Assembly (NCBI RefSeq): GCF_030604785.1
Contig: NZ_JAUVVF010000004.1
Coordinates: forward strand, 1-64,000
DNA length: 64,000 nt
Origin: Paracoccus sp. (in: a-proteobacteria)
Lineage (GTDB): Bacteria > Pseudomonadota > Alphaproteobacteria > Rhodobacterales > Rhodobacteraceae
Reading direction: 5' to 3'
Shown piece by piece: positions 20,621-27,742 of the stretch; the stretch's first letter is position 1; each line of letters begins with the position of its first letter. Both the position numbers and the translations under genes were made by a program. The notes under the pieces were generated by a model. The model saw only the letters and a program-made list of their open reading frames with translations. It was not told the origin of the DNA and searched no databases.

Positions 20621-20642
20621 GGGCGGGCCTGTTCGCCCGCCC
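20621..20642. terminator. GC-rich hairpin after the anti-sigma gene
   Basis: An 8-bp perfect stem (gggcgggc / gcccgccc) with a 6-base loop lies 43 bp beyond the end of the sigma/anti-sigma operon. It lacks a T-run, so it is a weak terminator candidate. Confidence 0.4.
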
Positions 20643-20685
20643 CATCTCCTGGCCGTGCCTGCGCGCCGCCGGTCAGGCCGCGCGA

Positions 20686-21498
20686 TCAGCGCCCGCCCTG
20701 AGCGCGGATCGAGGCGATCAGGGGCAGCATCCCGTCCGCGTCCACCGAGGCGATGACGACGTAATCCAGCGCGTCATCGGTCCAGTAGGCAATGCTGCCA
20801 AAGGCAGCGGGCTCGACCTTCAAATCGTAATCGGGCCGGTCCGGCGGGTGGCGTTCGACGGCAAGCGTGGCCTGACGACCGGCCTCGTCGCGATAGGTGA
20901 AGAACGCCGCCGGGCCGGACGCGTAGCGGGTGTAGCGAACCGCGTCGATGCGGTGGCCGGGCAATTCGAACGCGGCCTCGCGGAAGCGATATTCGAATTC
21001 GTCCGAGATCAGCTGGACTGCCAGGTGAATCTCGTCGGCGGCGAACTGGCGCGTTTCTGCGGTGCTGTCGGCATAGACGAGATGCCCGCCCAAGGCGCGT
21101 TCGACCGGTGCGGGATAGGCCAGCGCGCCGATCGGGGGCTGGTCGGTCAATGCGTGCACGCCCCAGCCGGCGGCAAAGATCATTACGCCAGCCGCCGCGC
21201 TGCGCAGATGCGGGCCCGTCAGCAGGCCGCGCAGCCGCCGCGCGCGCAACCGGCGCGCAAGCTGGCGCTCCAGTCCGGCGATGGCCAGGTTCGCGGGCAG
21301 GCCGTCCGCACGCGCTGCAGCCTCGCGGATCAGCGCGGCGTGGTCGCGCCAGGCCTCGACGGCGTCGCGTGCTTCGGGATCCTGGGCCAAGGCCGCCGCG
21401 ACATCCTGCATGCGTTCGGCGGGCAGCATCCTGTCGGCATAGGCCAGCAATTCGGCATCCTGGCCGGGATCGGGGATTTTGTCTTTCGCTTGTCTCAA
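20686..21498 (-). CDS. Membrane anti-sigma factor
   Basis: This 270-residue protein starts at TTG 21498, whose bases overlap the sigma factor stop as TTGA, with AAGGA upstream; this coupling decides the start. The N-terminal cytoplasmic part (DAELLAYADRMLPAERMQDVAAAL) resembles the sigma-binding domain of anti-sigma factors, and one membrane helix follows near residues 110-130 (SAAAGVMIFAAGWGVHAL). A periplasmic sensor-like domain of about 135 residues ends the protein. No His-Cys-Cys zinc motif is present, so it is not a ZAS-type redox sensor. It probably holds the ECF factor inactive until an envelope signal arrives. Confidence 0.85.
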   Translation of the reverse strand: MRQAKDKIPDPGQDAELLAYADRMLPAERMQDVAAALAQDPEARDAVEAWRDHAALIREAAARADGLPANLAIAGLERQLARRLRARRLRGLLTGPHLRSAAAGVMIFAAGWGVHALTDQPPIGALAYPAPVERALGGHLVYADSTAETRQFAADEIHLAVQLISDEFEYRFREAAFELPGHRIDAVRYTRYASGPAAFFTYRDEAGRQATLAVERHPPDRPDYDLKVEPAAFGSIAYWTDDALDYVVIASVDADGMLPLIASIRAQGGR

Positions 21499-22025
21499 GG
21501 TCGTCCTTCCTTTCGGGTCTCGCCGGGCAGCGGACCGTTCTTGCGCGCCGAAGCGCACCGCCCGCCCACCAGCCGCCTGAGGGCCTCGCGGCCGCGGCCA
21601 AGCCGCGACATGAAGGTGCCAAGCGGCACTTCCAGCGCGCGGGCGGCCTCGGCATAGCTCATCTCGCGCAGGGCGATCAGCACGATGGGCCTTCGCTGCG
21701 CCTCGGGCAGGCTGTCCAGCGCCTGCAGCACCTGGCGCAGTTCGACGCGGTCATGCTGCGTCTCGGGCGTCACGGGCCGGGGCAGGTCGGGGGCGGCATC
21801 GTTGCGGGTCCGGGTGCGGCGCAGATCGCTGACATGGGCGTTGTGCATGATGCGGAACAGCCACGGCCTGAGATCGCTGCCCGGCTGCCAGGTATCCGCC
21901 CGCGCGATGGCGCGGGTCAGCGTCTCCTGCACCAGGTCATCGGCCGAGACCGCGTCGCGTGTCAGCACCAGCGCATAACGGCGCAGGCTCTTCACGTGTC
22001 TGTTCAGCTCGGACCCGATCCCCAC
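21495..22025 (-). CDS. ECF-family RNA polymerase sigma factor
   Basis: The 176-residue protein starts at GTG 22025 with GGAGGTGA upstream. Region 2 is LVQETLTRAIARADTW and LRPWLFRIMHNAHVSDLRR; region 4 is LDSLPEAQRRPIVLIALREMSYAEAARALEVPLGTFMSRLGRGREAL. It has no long inserts or C-terminal extension. It is transcribed with its anti-sigma gene from a promoter (22061-22086) of the same type as those found before several neighbouring units, which suggests autoregulation and a local regulon. I cannot place it in a numbered ECF group by eye. Confidence 0.93.
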   Translation of the reverse strand: MGIGSELNRHVKSLRRYALVLTRDAVSADDLVQETLTRAIARADTWQPGSDLRPWLFRIMHNAHVSDLRRTRTRNDAAPDLPRPVTPETQHDRVELRQVLQALDSLPEAQRRPIVLIALREMSYAEAARALEVPLGTFMSRLGRGREALRRLVGGRCASARKNGPLPGETRKEGRP

Positions 22026-22060
22026 CCCGTCACCTCCGTTTCAACCGCTGCGGTCCCACA

Positions 22061-22086
22061 CATACGCCCCGCCCGCCCCTTTCATC
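22061..22086 (-). promoter_or_regulatory. ECF-type promoter of the sigma/anti-sigma operon
   Basis: On the minus strand the elements read GGGATGAA (core GATGAA at 22086-22081) and CGTATGTG (core CGTATG at 22066-22061) with exactly 14 bases between the cores. It ends about 35 bp upstream of the sigma GTG start. The same pair with the same spacing occurs at 22133, 23760 and 33847. Confidence 0.75.
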
Positions 22087-22132
22087 CCCGCCTGACGCAT
22101 TTTTTTCGGCATCCGGCGGCGGGACGGGCGCG

Positions 22133-22158
22133 GATGATTCATCCCCTCCATGCGTATG
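22133..22158 (+). promoter_or_regulatory. ECF-type promoter of the DUF2333-like gene
   Basis: The elements are GGATGATT (core GATGAT at 22133-22138) and CGTATGTG (core at 22153-22158), again 14 bases apart. The pair lies 53 bp upstream of the ATG at 22212 and about 45 bp from the divergent sigma operon promoter. Confidence 0.75.
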
Positions 22159-22211
22159 TGAGCAGAGGCGACCGCATTGCGGCAAGCCGCCCCGGACAGC
22201 AGGAGGAGCCC

Positions 22212-23207
22212 ATGGATAAGGCCCGCAGCATCGACAGCGCGACGGTCCGGCCGCCCCGGCAGGGATTGCTGCGGCGGTTCCTTGCGTCGGGACCGCGCGT
22301 CGCGCTTCGCCGTCTGGCGCTTGCCCTGCTGCTGGTGGGGGTGCTGTTCTACGGGGTGATCGGCAGTCTTCTCAGCACGGTCGATGCGGATGTGGACTTC
22401 ATGCCCCCCTCGCCCGTCGCGGGGGGCAGCCATGCGGTGAACATGGCCGAGGCACTGATCCTGCGCGAGGTGCAGACCAACCGTTGGGCGCCGAACGACC
22501 CGCCATTCTTTCCGACCGCGATGCATGACAACATGGCCAATTTCCAGCGCGGGATGATGCGCGCGATCGGCCGCTTCACCCTGCAACTCGAAATTCAGGT
22601 CGGTCGGCTGCGCGGCTCTTCGGCCATCGACGAGGATCTCAAGCGCGCCAGCGGCCTGCTGCAATTTCCGACCGATGTCTGGTTGTTCGACTTCAACCAG
22701 TCGCTGCTGCCGGTCCAGCCCGCCGAGGTGCAATACGAGGCCGCCGCGCGCGCCCTGCGCAATTACAACCTGCGCATTGCCGGCAACACCGCCATCTTCG
22801 AGACACGCGCCGACGCTCTGGCGCTGACGGTCGAGCAGATGGCCGACGAACTGGGCGCGCGGGCGGCACTGATCGACGCCCATATCGCCGCCGGGCATTT
22901 CGTCATCAACACGCAGTCCGACGACATCTTCTATGCCAACAAGGGCATGGCTTATGCCAGCTATCTGCTGCTGCGCGAACTGGGGCGCGACTTCGACCGG
23001 GTGATCCAGTCGCAGGGACTGGGCAAGGTCTGGTTCCAGTCGCTGGAAAGCCTGCGCCACGCGGCCGAGCAGCGCCCGGCGGTCGTGCTGAACGGTCGCG
23101 GCGTGAACAGCCTGATCGCCAATCACCTGCAGATCCAGGGCTTCTACCTAAAGCGCGCCATTCTGCAACTGGACGAGGTCGCCCGCGTCATCCGCGCCGG
23201 ACGCTGA
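22212..23207 (+). CDS. DUF2333-like membrane-anchored protein
   Basis: The 331-residue protein has one membrane segment near residues 35-57 (LALALLLVGVLFYGVIGSLL) and a long periplasmic domain. It keeps conserved-looking stretches such as PVAGGSHAVNMAEALILREVQTNRW, FPTAMHDNMANFQRGMMRAIGRF and DDIFYANKGMAYASYLLLRELG. I recognise it as DUF2333-like; no function is known to me. ATG 22212 has GGAGGAG upstream. It stands alone between an ECF-type promoter and a strong terminator, divergent from the sigma operon, so it is probably a direct sigma target. Confidence 0.7.
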   Translation: MDKARSIDSATVRPPRQGLLRRFLASGPRVALRRLALALLLVGVLFYGVIGSLLSTVDADVDFMPPSPVAGGSHAVNMAEALILREVQTNRWAPNDPPFFPTAMHDNMANFQRGMMRAIGRFTLQLEIQVGRLRGSSAIDEDLKRASGLLQFPTDVWLFDFNQSLLPVQPAEVQYEAAARALRNYNLRIAGNTAIFETRADALALTVEQMADELGARAALIDAHIAAGHFVINTQSDDIFYANKGMAYASYLLLRELGRDFDRVIQSQGLGKVWFQSLESLRHAAEQRPAVVLNGRGVNSLIANHLQIQGFYLKRAILQLDEVARVIRAGR

Positions 23208-23220
23208 TCCCGGAAAGGCA

Positions 23221-23246
23221 AAACCCGGACCAAAAGGTCCGGGTTT
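23221..23246. terminator. Bidirectional terminator
   Basis: A perfect 11-bp stem (aaacccggacc / ggtccgggttt) with an AAAA loop lies 13 bp after the DUF2333-like gene and 31 bp before the end of the converging small gene. Confidence 0.85.
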
Positions 23247-23277
23247 GCTTGGTCGGGCCGGCGATGGCGCGGGCTTC

Positions 23278-23646
23278 CTATTCGGCAGCGATGCGGTTGC
23301 GCGCGGCCGCCTCATGGCCGACAGGCTCGACCTCGTCCAGATCGGTGCCGCCCACCAGTTCCAGCGCCTCGCGGCCCAGCCTCTGCATGTGCTCGACATT
23401 CAGCATCAGCATCTGCACGTCCAGCGCCAGCGTGGCGCGCGTCATGCCGATCCGCTTGAGCTGGCGGTCCTGAAGGCGCAGCAGCGCGGCGATGATCAGC
23501 GTGCTGTCGCGCTCACGCAGCCATGCCTCATAGGCGGCGGTGTCCCGGTGGCGCAGCCGGCCCCAGATCAGGGCGATCCGGTCCAGGCTCCAGCGATCAT
23601 GCTTGCGGTCAGTCGCGCCGAACTCGGCAGTCATCGTGTGGGTCAT
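23278..23646 (-). CDS. Hypothetical 122-residue cytoplasmic protein
   Basis: I do not recognise this protein. It is hydrophilic and probably helical, rich in Arg, Leu and Glu, without signal peptide or membrane helix (for example LRERDSTLIIAALLRLQDRQLKRIG). The start at ATG 23646 is well supported by AGGAGG six bases upstream. It has its own terminator side at 23221-23246. Upstream, the weak match GGACGAG-N14-CGTAAT suggests it may belong to the same ECF regulon as its neighbours. Confidence 0.7.
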   Translation of the reverse strand: MTHTMTAEFGATDRKHDRWSLDRIALIWGRLRHRDTAAYEAWLRERDSTLIIAALLRLQDRQLKRIGMTRATLALDVQMLMLNVEHMQRLGREALELVGGTDLDEVEPVGHEAAARNRIAAE

Positions 23647-23672
23647 GCTGTCCTCCTGTGCGTTGCATCCCG

Positions 23673-23698
23673 ATTACGCGCGGGCGGGCGAACTCGTC
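23673..23698 (-). promoter_or_regulatory. Weak ECF-type promoter match before the hypothetical gene
   Basis: On the minus strand GACGAG (23698-23693) and CGTAAT (23678-23673) are separated by 14 bases, matching the spacing of the strong sites but with changes in both boxes. It lies 27 bp before the start codon. Confidence 0.35.
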
Positions 23699-23759
23699 CG
23701 CGCCTCACGCGGTCGTGACCCGGCAGACCGGCCCGGCCGCAATTTTCGCAAAGGGCCGG

Positions 23760-23785
23760 GATGAAAGCGCGCGCATGGGCGTATG
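23760..23785 (+). promoter_or_regulatory. ECF-type promoter of the Mrp antiporter operon
   Basis: The elements are GGGATGAA (core GATGAA at 23760-23765) and CGTATGTG (core at 23780-23785), 14 bases apart. The pair lies about 110 bp upstream of the mrpE start at 23896 and rules out the longer reading of mrpE that would begin at 23761. Confidence 0.75.
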
Positions 23786-23895
23786 TGCCGCGAGAACGCC
23801 GCAGAGGATCGACGCCGACCGGGCCAGCACCGGCCGGCGGATCAAGCTGCGCCCCCACCGAAGCACAAGACCTTGCGACCGACAGGAGGACACGG

Positions 23896-24507
23896 GTGAC
23901 GACCTCGCCACGCCCCGCTGATGCGGCCCGGACAGCCATCACCACCACGACGCAATTGCGCGCGATCCAGCCATCGCCCCCTGTCGGGCCGGTCGAGCGC
24001 GCCGGGTTGCGCGACCGCCTGCGCGGGCTGATCCTGCCCGTCGCCCTGTTGGCGCTGATCTGGTCGCTGCTGACGGATTGGCGGCTGGATGCGTGGGTGT
24101 TCGGCCTGCCCGCGCTGGCCATCGCCGCCGGGCTGCTGCTGGCGATGCCGCATCCGCGCCGCTGGCGGCTGGCCCCGGTGCCGACGCTGCTTTTCGCGCT
24201 GTGGTTTGCTGTGCAGGCCGTGCGCGGCGCGGTCGATGTCGCGCTGCGCGCCGTCGCGCCCCGAATGCCGCTGCGGCCCGGCTTCCGGTCCTGGCGCACT
24301 GCCCTGCCCGAGGGTGCCCCCCGCATCGTTCTGGCCAATGCGGTCACGCTTCTGCCCGGCACGCTCAGCGCCGAGCTCGAGGGCCAGCGGCTTGTCATCC
24401 ACGTTCTGGATGCCGGGCTTGACCACGACCGCGCGCTTGGCGATCTCGAGTCGCGGATCGCGGCAATCTTCGCCGCCCCCCTCCCGGGCCGCGAGGTGGC
24501 GGCATGA
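23896..24507 (+). CDS. mrpE: Mrp-type cation/proton antiporter subunit E
   Basis: The protein is about 203 residues from GTG 23896, which has AGGAGG six bases upstream. It has about 60 residues before or within the first helix, then the MnhE/MrpE pattern of two to three helices and a conserved cytoplasmic end: LFALWFAVQAVRGAVDVALRAV, LANAVTLLPGTLSAEL and LVIHVLD. MrpE is a structural subunit of the membrane antiporter complex that exchanges Na+ or K+ for protons. It is the first gene of an eight-subunit operon with order E-F-G-B-C-D-D-D, overlapping mrpF by ATGA. Confidence 0.9.
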   Translation: MTTSPRPADAARTAITTTTQLRAIQPSPPVGPVERAGLRDRLRGLILPVALLALIWSLLTDWRLDAWVFGLPALAIAAGLLLAMPHPRRWRLAPVPTLLFALWFAVQAVRGAVDVALRAVAPRMPLRPGFRSWRTALPEGAPRIVLANAVTLLPGTLSAELEGQRLVIHVLDAGLDHDRALGDLESRIAAIFAAPLPGREVAA

Positions 24508-24767
24508 ACACCTATCTCGGCCTTGTCGCGCTTGTCCTGCTGGCCAGCCTGCTGGCGGGTCTGGTGCGCGTGATCCGCGGCCCGGCCCCCGAGGCGCGGC
24601 TGATGGCGGGGCAGCTTCTGGGCACAACCGCCGTCGCGATCCTTCTGGTCCTGTGGGGCCTGACCGGGCAATCGGCCTTTCTGGACGTGGCGATGGTCTT
24701 TGCCATCCTGGCCGCCGTCGCGCTGATCGCCTTCGTCGCGCTGTCGAACCAGGGGGCGGGGCGATGA
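24504..24767 (+). CDS. mrpF: Mrp-type antiporter subunit F
   Basis: This 87-residue protein has three membrane helices and the MnhF/MrpF pattern LVRVIRGPAPEARLMAGQLLGTTAVAILL with the conserved RGP turn. It is a small subunit of the cation/proton antiporter. Its ends overlap mrpE and mrpG by four bases each (ATGA). Confidence 0.9.
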   Translation: MNTYLGLVALVLLASLLAGLVRVIRGPAPEARLMAGQLLGTTAVAILLVLWGLTGQSAFLDVAMVFAILAAVALIAFVALSNQGAGR

Positions 24768-25057
24768 TCTCGATGGTTGCCATGGTGCTGATCGGCGCGG
24801 GGGCGCTGTTCTTTCTGGCCGGGACGATCGGTCTGCTGCGCTTTCCGGACCTTCACTGCCAGCTTCACGCGCTGACCAAGGCCGACGGGCTGGGCCTGAC
24901 GCTGATCGGGCTGGGCGCGGCGCTGCTGGCCGGGTCCGTGGGCGATATCGCGCGCATCGCGCTGATCTGCGCCTTCGCCGCCCTGTCGGGGGCCACTTGC
25001 GGCCACCTGATCGCCCGCCATGCGCGGCGCGGCGATGCGGAGGGCCGGGATGTCTGA
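24764..25057 (+). CDS. mrpG: Mrp-type antiporter subunit G
   Basis: The 97-residue protein starts at ATG 24764 and has three membrane helices. The MnhG signature GTIGLLRFPDLHCQLHALTKADGLGLTLI is present (RFPD and H-A-x-TKAD). It overlaps mrpF by four bases and the following gene by eight. Confidence 0.92.
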   Translation: MISMVAMVLIGAGALFFLAGTIGLLRFPDLHCQLHALTKADGLGLTLIGLGAALLAGSVGDIARIALICAFAALSGATCGHLIARHARRGDAEGRDV

Positions 25058-26018
25058 GCCCCTGTTTCTCTTTGACCTGCTGCTGGCGCTGGCGGTGGTG
25101 GCGATCGCGGCTGCTGCGCTGCTTGTGCGGGACGCATTCGCAATGATCGTGCTGTTCGTCGTCTTCGGCCTGCTGTCGGCTCTGGCCTGGGTGCGGCTGG
25201 CCGCGCCGGACGTCGCGCTGGCCGAGGCCGCCATCGGCACCGGCCTGACCGGCGCGCTGCTGTTGAAGACGCTGCATCACCTGCGCGCGCGCGGCATGGC
25301 CGGCTGGGAACCGGGCGCCGCGGCCCCACGCCCGGTGCCGCGGGCCGTTGCCTCGCTGAATGCGGGCCTGACGCTGGCAGTCGTGGCGGGGCTGGGCGTC
25401 GCCATCCTCGGCTCGCCGCTGCGCGTCACGGGGCTGGAGATCGCCGTGGCCGAGGCCATGCCCCTAAGCGGCGTCGACAACCCGGTGACGGCGGTGCTGC
25501 TGAACTTCCGCGCCTATGACACCCTGATGGAGGTCGTGGTGCTGCTGGCCGCAATCATCGTCGTCTGGCAGGTCGAGCGTGGCGCGGACGCCGCACCCGC
25601 GCCCTCTCTCGGCCCGATCTGGCAGGGCTTTGCGCGCCTGACGCTGCCTGCGGCGGCGATCGTCGGAGTCTACCTGCTCTGGGCCGGGGCCGAGGCGCCG
25701 GGCGGAGCCTTTCAGGGCGGCGCCATGCTGGCGGCCATCGGCCTGATGCTGCTGCTGACCGGGCTCTACCGGCCCCATCCGGACCACCGTGCGACGGCGC
25801 GACTGCTGTTCGTTCTGGGTACCGTCGCCTTTGCCGCCGTCGCGCTGCTGGTGGCGGGCGCGGGGCGCGCCAGCTTCGAATATCCGCAAGGCCACGCCAA
25901 GACGCTGATCCTACTGATCGAGGGTCTGGTGACGATCTCCATCGCCGTCACCCTGACCGCCCTGTTCCACGGCCGCGAACCGGCCGCGCTGAAAGGAGAG
26001 CTTCGCCATGACCCCTGA
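25050..26018 (+). CDS. Mrp/Mbh-type subunit: DUF4040 domain fused to MrpB domain
   Basis: The protein is about 322 residues from ATG 25050. The N-terminal third (about 1-85, VRDAFAMIVLFVVFGLLSALAWVRLAAPDVALAEAAIGTG) is the DUF4040/MbhD-like part normally found at the C-terminus of MrpA. The rest is an MnhB/MrpB membrane domain (NPVTAVLLNFRAYDTLMEVVVLL, WAGAEAPGGAFQGGAMLAA). The fusion explains in part why no mrpA gene is present in the operon. The conserved PDVALAEAAIGTG and GGAFQGG loops are intact. About nine to ten helices are expected. Confidence 0.87.
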   Translation: MSEPLFLFDLLLALAVVAIAAAALLVRDAFAMIVLFVVFGLLSALAWVRLAAPDVALAEAAIGTGLTGALLLKTLHHLRARGMAGWEPGAAAPRPVPRAVASLNAGLTLAVVAGLGVAILGSPLRVTGLEIAVAEAMPLSGVDNPVTAVLLNFRAYDTLMEVVVLLAAIIVVWQVERGADAAPAPSLGPIWQGFARLTLPAAAIVGVYLLWAGAEAPGGAFQGGAMLAAIGLMLLLTGLYRPHPDHRATARLLFVLGTVAFAAVALLVAGAGRASFEYPQGHAKTLILLIEGLVTISIAVTLTALFHGREPAALKGELRHDP

Positions 26019-26301
26019 CCTGATCTACGGCGCGGCCGGTCTGGCCGTCTTCGGCATCGGCCTGTGGGGCGCCATCGCGCTGCAGGACCGGATGCGGCGG
26101 CTCTTGGGGCTGAAGCTCTGCTCGGTCGGGGCGGGGTTCGTGCTGATCGTGGGCGCCTGGCGCGAACCGCCCGCCGCGCCCGATCCGGTGCCGCATGCGC
26201 TGGTCATCACCGGCATCGTCGTCATGCTCAGTGCGACCGCCGCCGCGCTGGCCCTGATCCGCCGCCTGCACGATCTGGAGGCCGCCGATGACCGGGCCTG
26301 A
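26008..26301 (+). CDS. mrpC: Mrp-type antiporter subunit C (NuoK-like)
   Basis: This 97-residue, three-helix protein is the NuoK/MnhC homologue of the antiporter. It has the typical FGIGLWGAIALQDRMRRLLGLKL start and HALVITGIVVMLSATAAALALI in the last helix. AAAGGAGAG precedes the ATG, and it overlaps both neighbours (11 and 14 bp). The common acidic residue of NuoK helix 2 is not obvious here. Confidence 0.87.
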   Translation: MTPDLIYGAAGLAVFGIGLWGAIALQDRMRRLLGLKLCSVGAGFVLIVGAWREPPAAPDPVPHALVITGIVVMLSATAAALALIRRLHDLEAADDRA

Positions 26302-27742
26302 CTGGCTGACCCTGTCCATCATGCTGCCGCTTTTCGGAGCGGTTGCCGCCTTCATCCTGCCGCGCGCGGCGGCGGGGCTGGGCCTGGCCACGGTCGCGGC
26401 CACGACGCTTTGCGTGCTGATGATGGCCGACCGGGTGGCGGCCTTCGGCGCGGTGACGGTGCCGCTTGGCGGCTGGGGCGCGCCCTTGGGGATCGAGCTG
26501 CGCGCCGACGGGCTGTCGGTGGCGATGCTGGCCCTGACCGGGATGGTGGGCCTGCTGGTCAGCGTCAGCGCGATCGACGCCTTTGCGGGCGATCGCACCG
26601 CCCGCCAGCGGCACTATTTCTGGCCGCTCTGGCTGCTGCTGCTCAGCGGGCTGAACGGGGTCTATCTGGGAACCGACCTCTTCAACCTCTATGTCATGAT
26701 CGAGATCATCGCCCTGGCCGCCGTCGGCCTGACCGTCTTGGGCGGCACGCGAGAGGCGCTGAGGGCGGGGCTGGACTACGTCTATGCCAGCATCCTGGGC
26801 GCGCTGCTGTTCCTGCTGGGCGTCGGGCTGATCTATCTGCAACTGGGCCGGCTGGACTTTGCCGGCGTTATTGCCGCGCCCCCTTCGGCCGCGATGACGG
26901 CGGCGCTGGCGGTGATGTTCGTGGGGCTTGCGCTGAAGACGGCGCTGTTTCCGCTGCATGTCTGGCTGCCTGCCGCCCATGCCAATGCCGCCGCCCCCGC
27001 CAGCGCGCTGCTGTCGGGGCTTGTGGTCAAGGGCGCGCTTTACATCGTGCTGCGGCTGGCCGGCTACATGCCCGCCCTGACCGAGGACATCCTGACCCTG
27101 ATCGGCCTGATGGGCGCGGGCGCCGTCATCTGGGGCGGCATCCAGGCGCTGCGGGCCGACCGGCTGAAGCTGCTCGTCGCCTGGTCCACCGTCGCGCAGA
27201 TCGGCCTGATATTCGTCGCGCTGGCACGGGCGGGGGAACGGGGCCTCTCTGACAGCTGGAAGGCCGCCGCGCTGCTGATCCTCGCCCACGGGATCGCCAA
27301 GGCCGCGATGTTCCTGGCTGCCGGGCGCATCAAGGACGAGGTCGGCCATGACCGCATCCGCGATCTGGACCGCAGTCCGATCCGCCCGACTCTGGCGCAG
27401 GTCACCTTCGCGCTGGCCGCGATCAACCTGATCGGTCTGCCGCCCAGCCTTGGCTTCATCGGCAAGTGGCAGCTGATGGAGGGCGCGATGATGGCCGGTT
27501 ACTGGCACTGGGTGGCGATCACCATGATCGGCACGCTGTTCTCGGTCGCCTATTTCAGCCGCGTTCTGGCGGGCTTCCTGCGCTTTGACCGCGTGCGGGG
27601 CGGGCCTCTGGCGGAACATCACGGCTGGTCGGGGGCGGATGCCGCGCCGCTGATCCTTGCCGGCGCGGCGGTGCTGCTGGGTCTGGCCGCCGGTCCGATC
27701 ATTGCCTTCATCGACCTTGGCGCAGGGGGGGCCATGCCATGA
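26288..27742 (+). CDS. mrpD: Mrp-type antiporter subunit D (proton-translocating, NuoN/M-like), copy 1
   Basis: The 484-residue protein has about 14 membrane helices of the proton-antiporter family shared with complex I subunits. The residues of the proton path are all visible: Glu139 in YVMIEII, Lys217 in LKTALFPLHVWLP, Lys248 in VVKGALY and Lys393 in GFIGKWQL. It is therefore likely active. It overlaps mrpC and the next antiporter-like gene. Confidence 0.9.
   Translation: MTGPDWLTLSIMLPLFGAVAAFILPRAAAGLGLATVAATTLCVLMMADRVAAFGAVTVPLGGWGAPLGIELRADGLSVAMLALTGMVGLLVSVSAIDAFAGDRTARQRHYFWPLWLLLLSGLNGVYLGTDLFNLYVMIEIIALAAVGLTVLGGTREALRAGLDYVYASILGALLFLLGVGLIYLQLGRLDFAGVIAAPPSAAMTAALAVMFVGLALKTALFPLHVWLPAAHANAAAPASALLSGLVVKGALYIVLRLAGYMPALTEDILTLIGLMGAGAVIWGGIQALRADRLKLLVAWSTVAQIGLIFVALARAGERGLSDSWKAAALLILAHGIAKAAMFLAAGRIKDEVGHDRIRDLDRSPIRPTLAQVTFALAAINLIGLPPSLGFIGKWQLMEGAMMAGYWHWVAITMIGTLFSVAYFSRVLAGFLRFDRVRGGPLAEHHGWSGADAAPLILAGAAVLLGLAAGPIIAFIDLGAGGAMP

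Noticed and set aside
20593-21657. Plus-strand frame opposite the anti-sigma gene
   Set aside because: It has no ribosome site or motifs and overlaps the sigma/anti-sigma pair, whose frames are supported by conserved regions and TTGA coupling.
23761-23895. ATG at 23761 as the start of mrpE
   Set aside because: This ATG lies inside the ECF-type promoter (GGGATGAA), and the extra 45 residues are not family-like. GTG 23896 has AGGAGG at good spacing.
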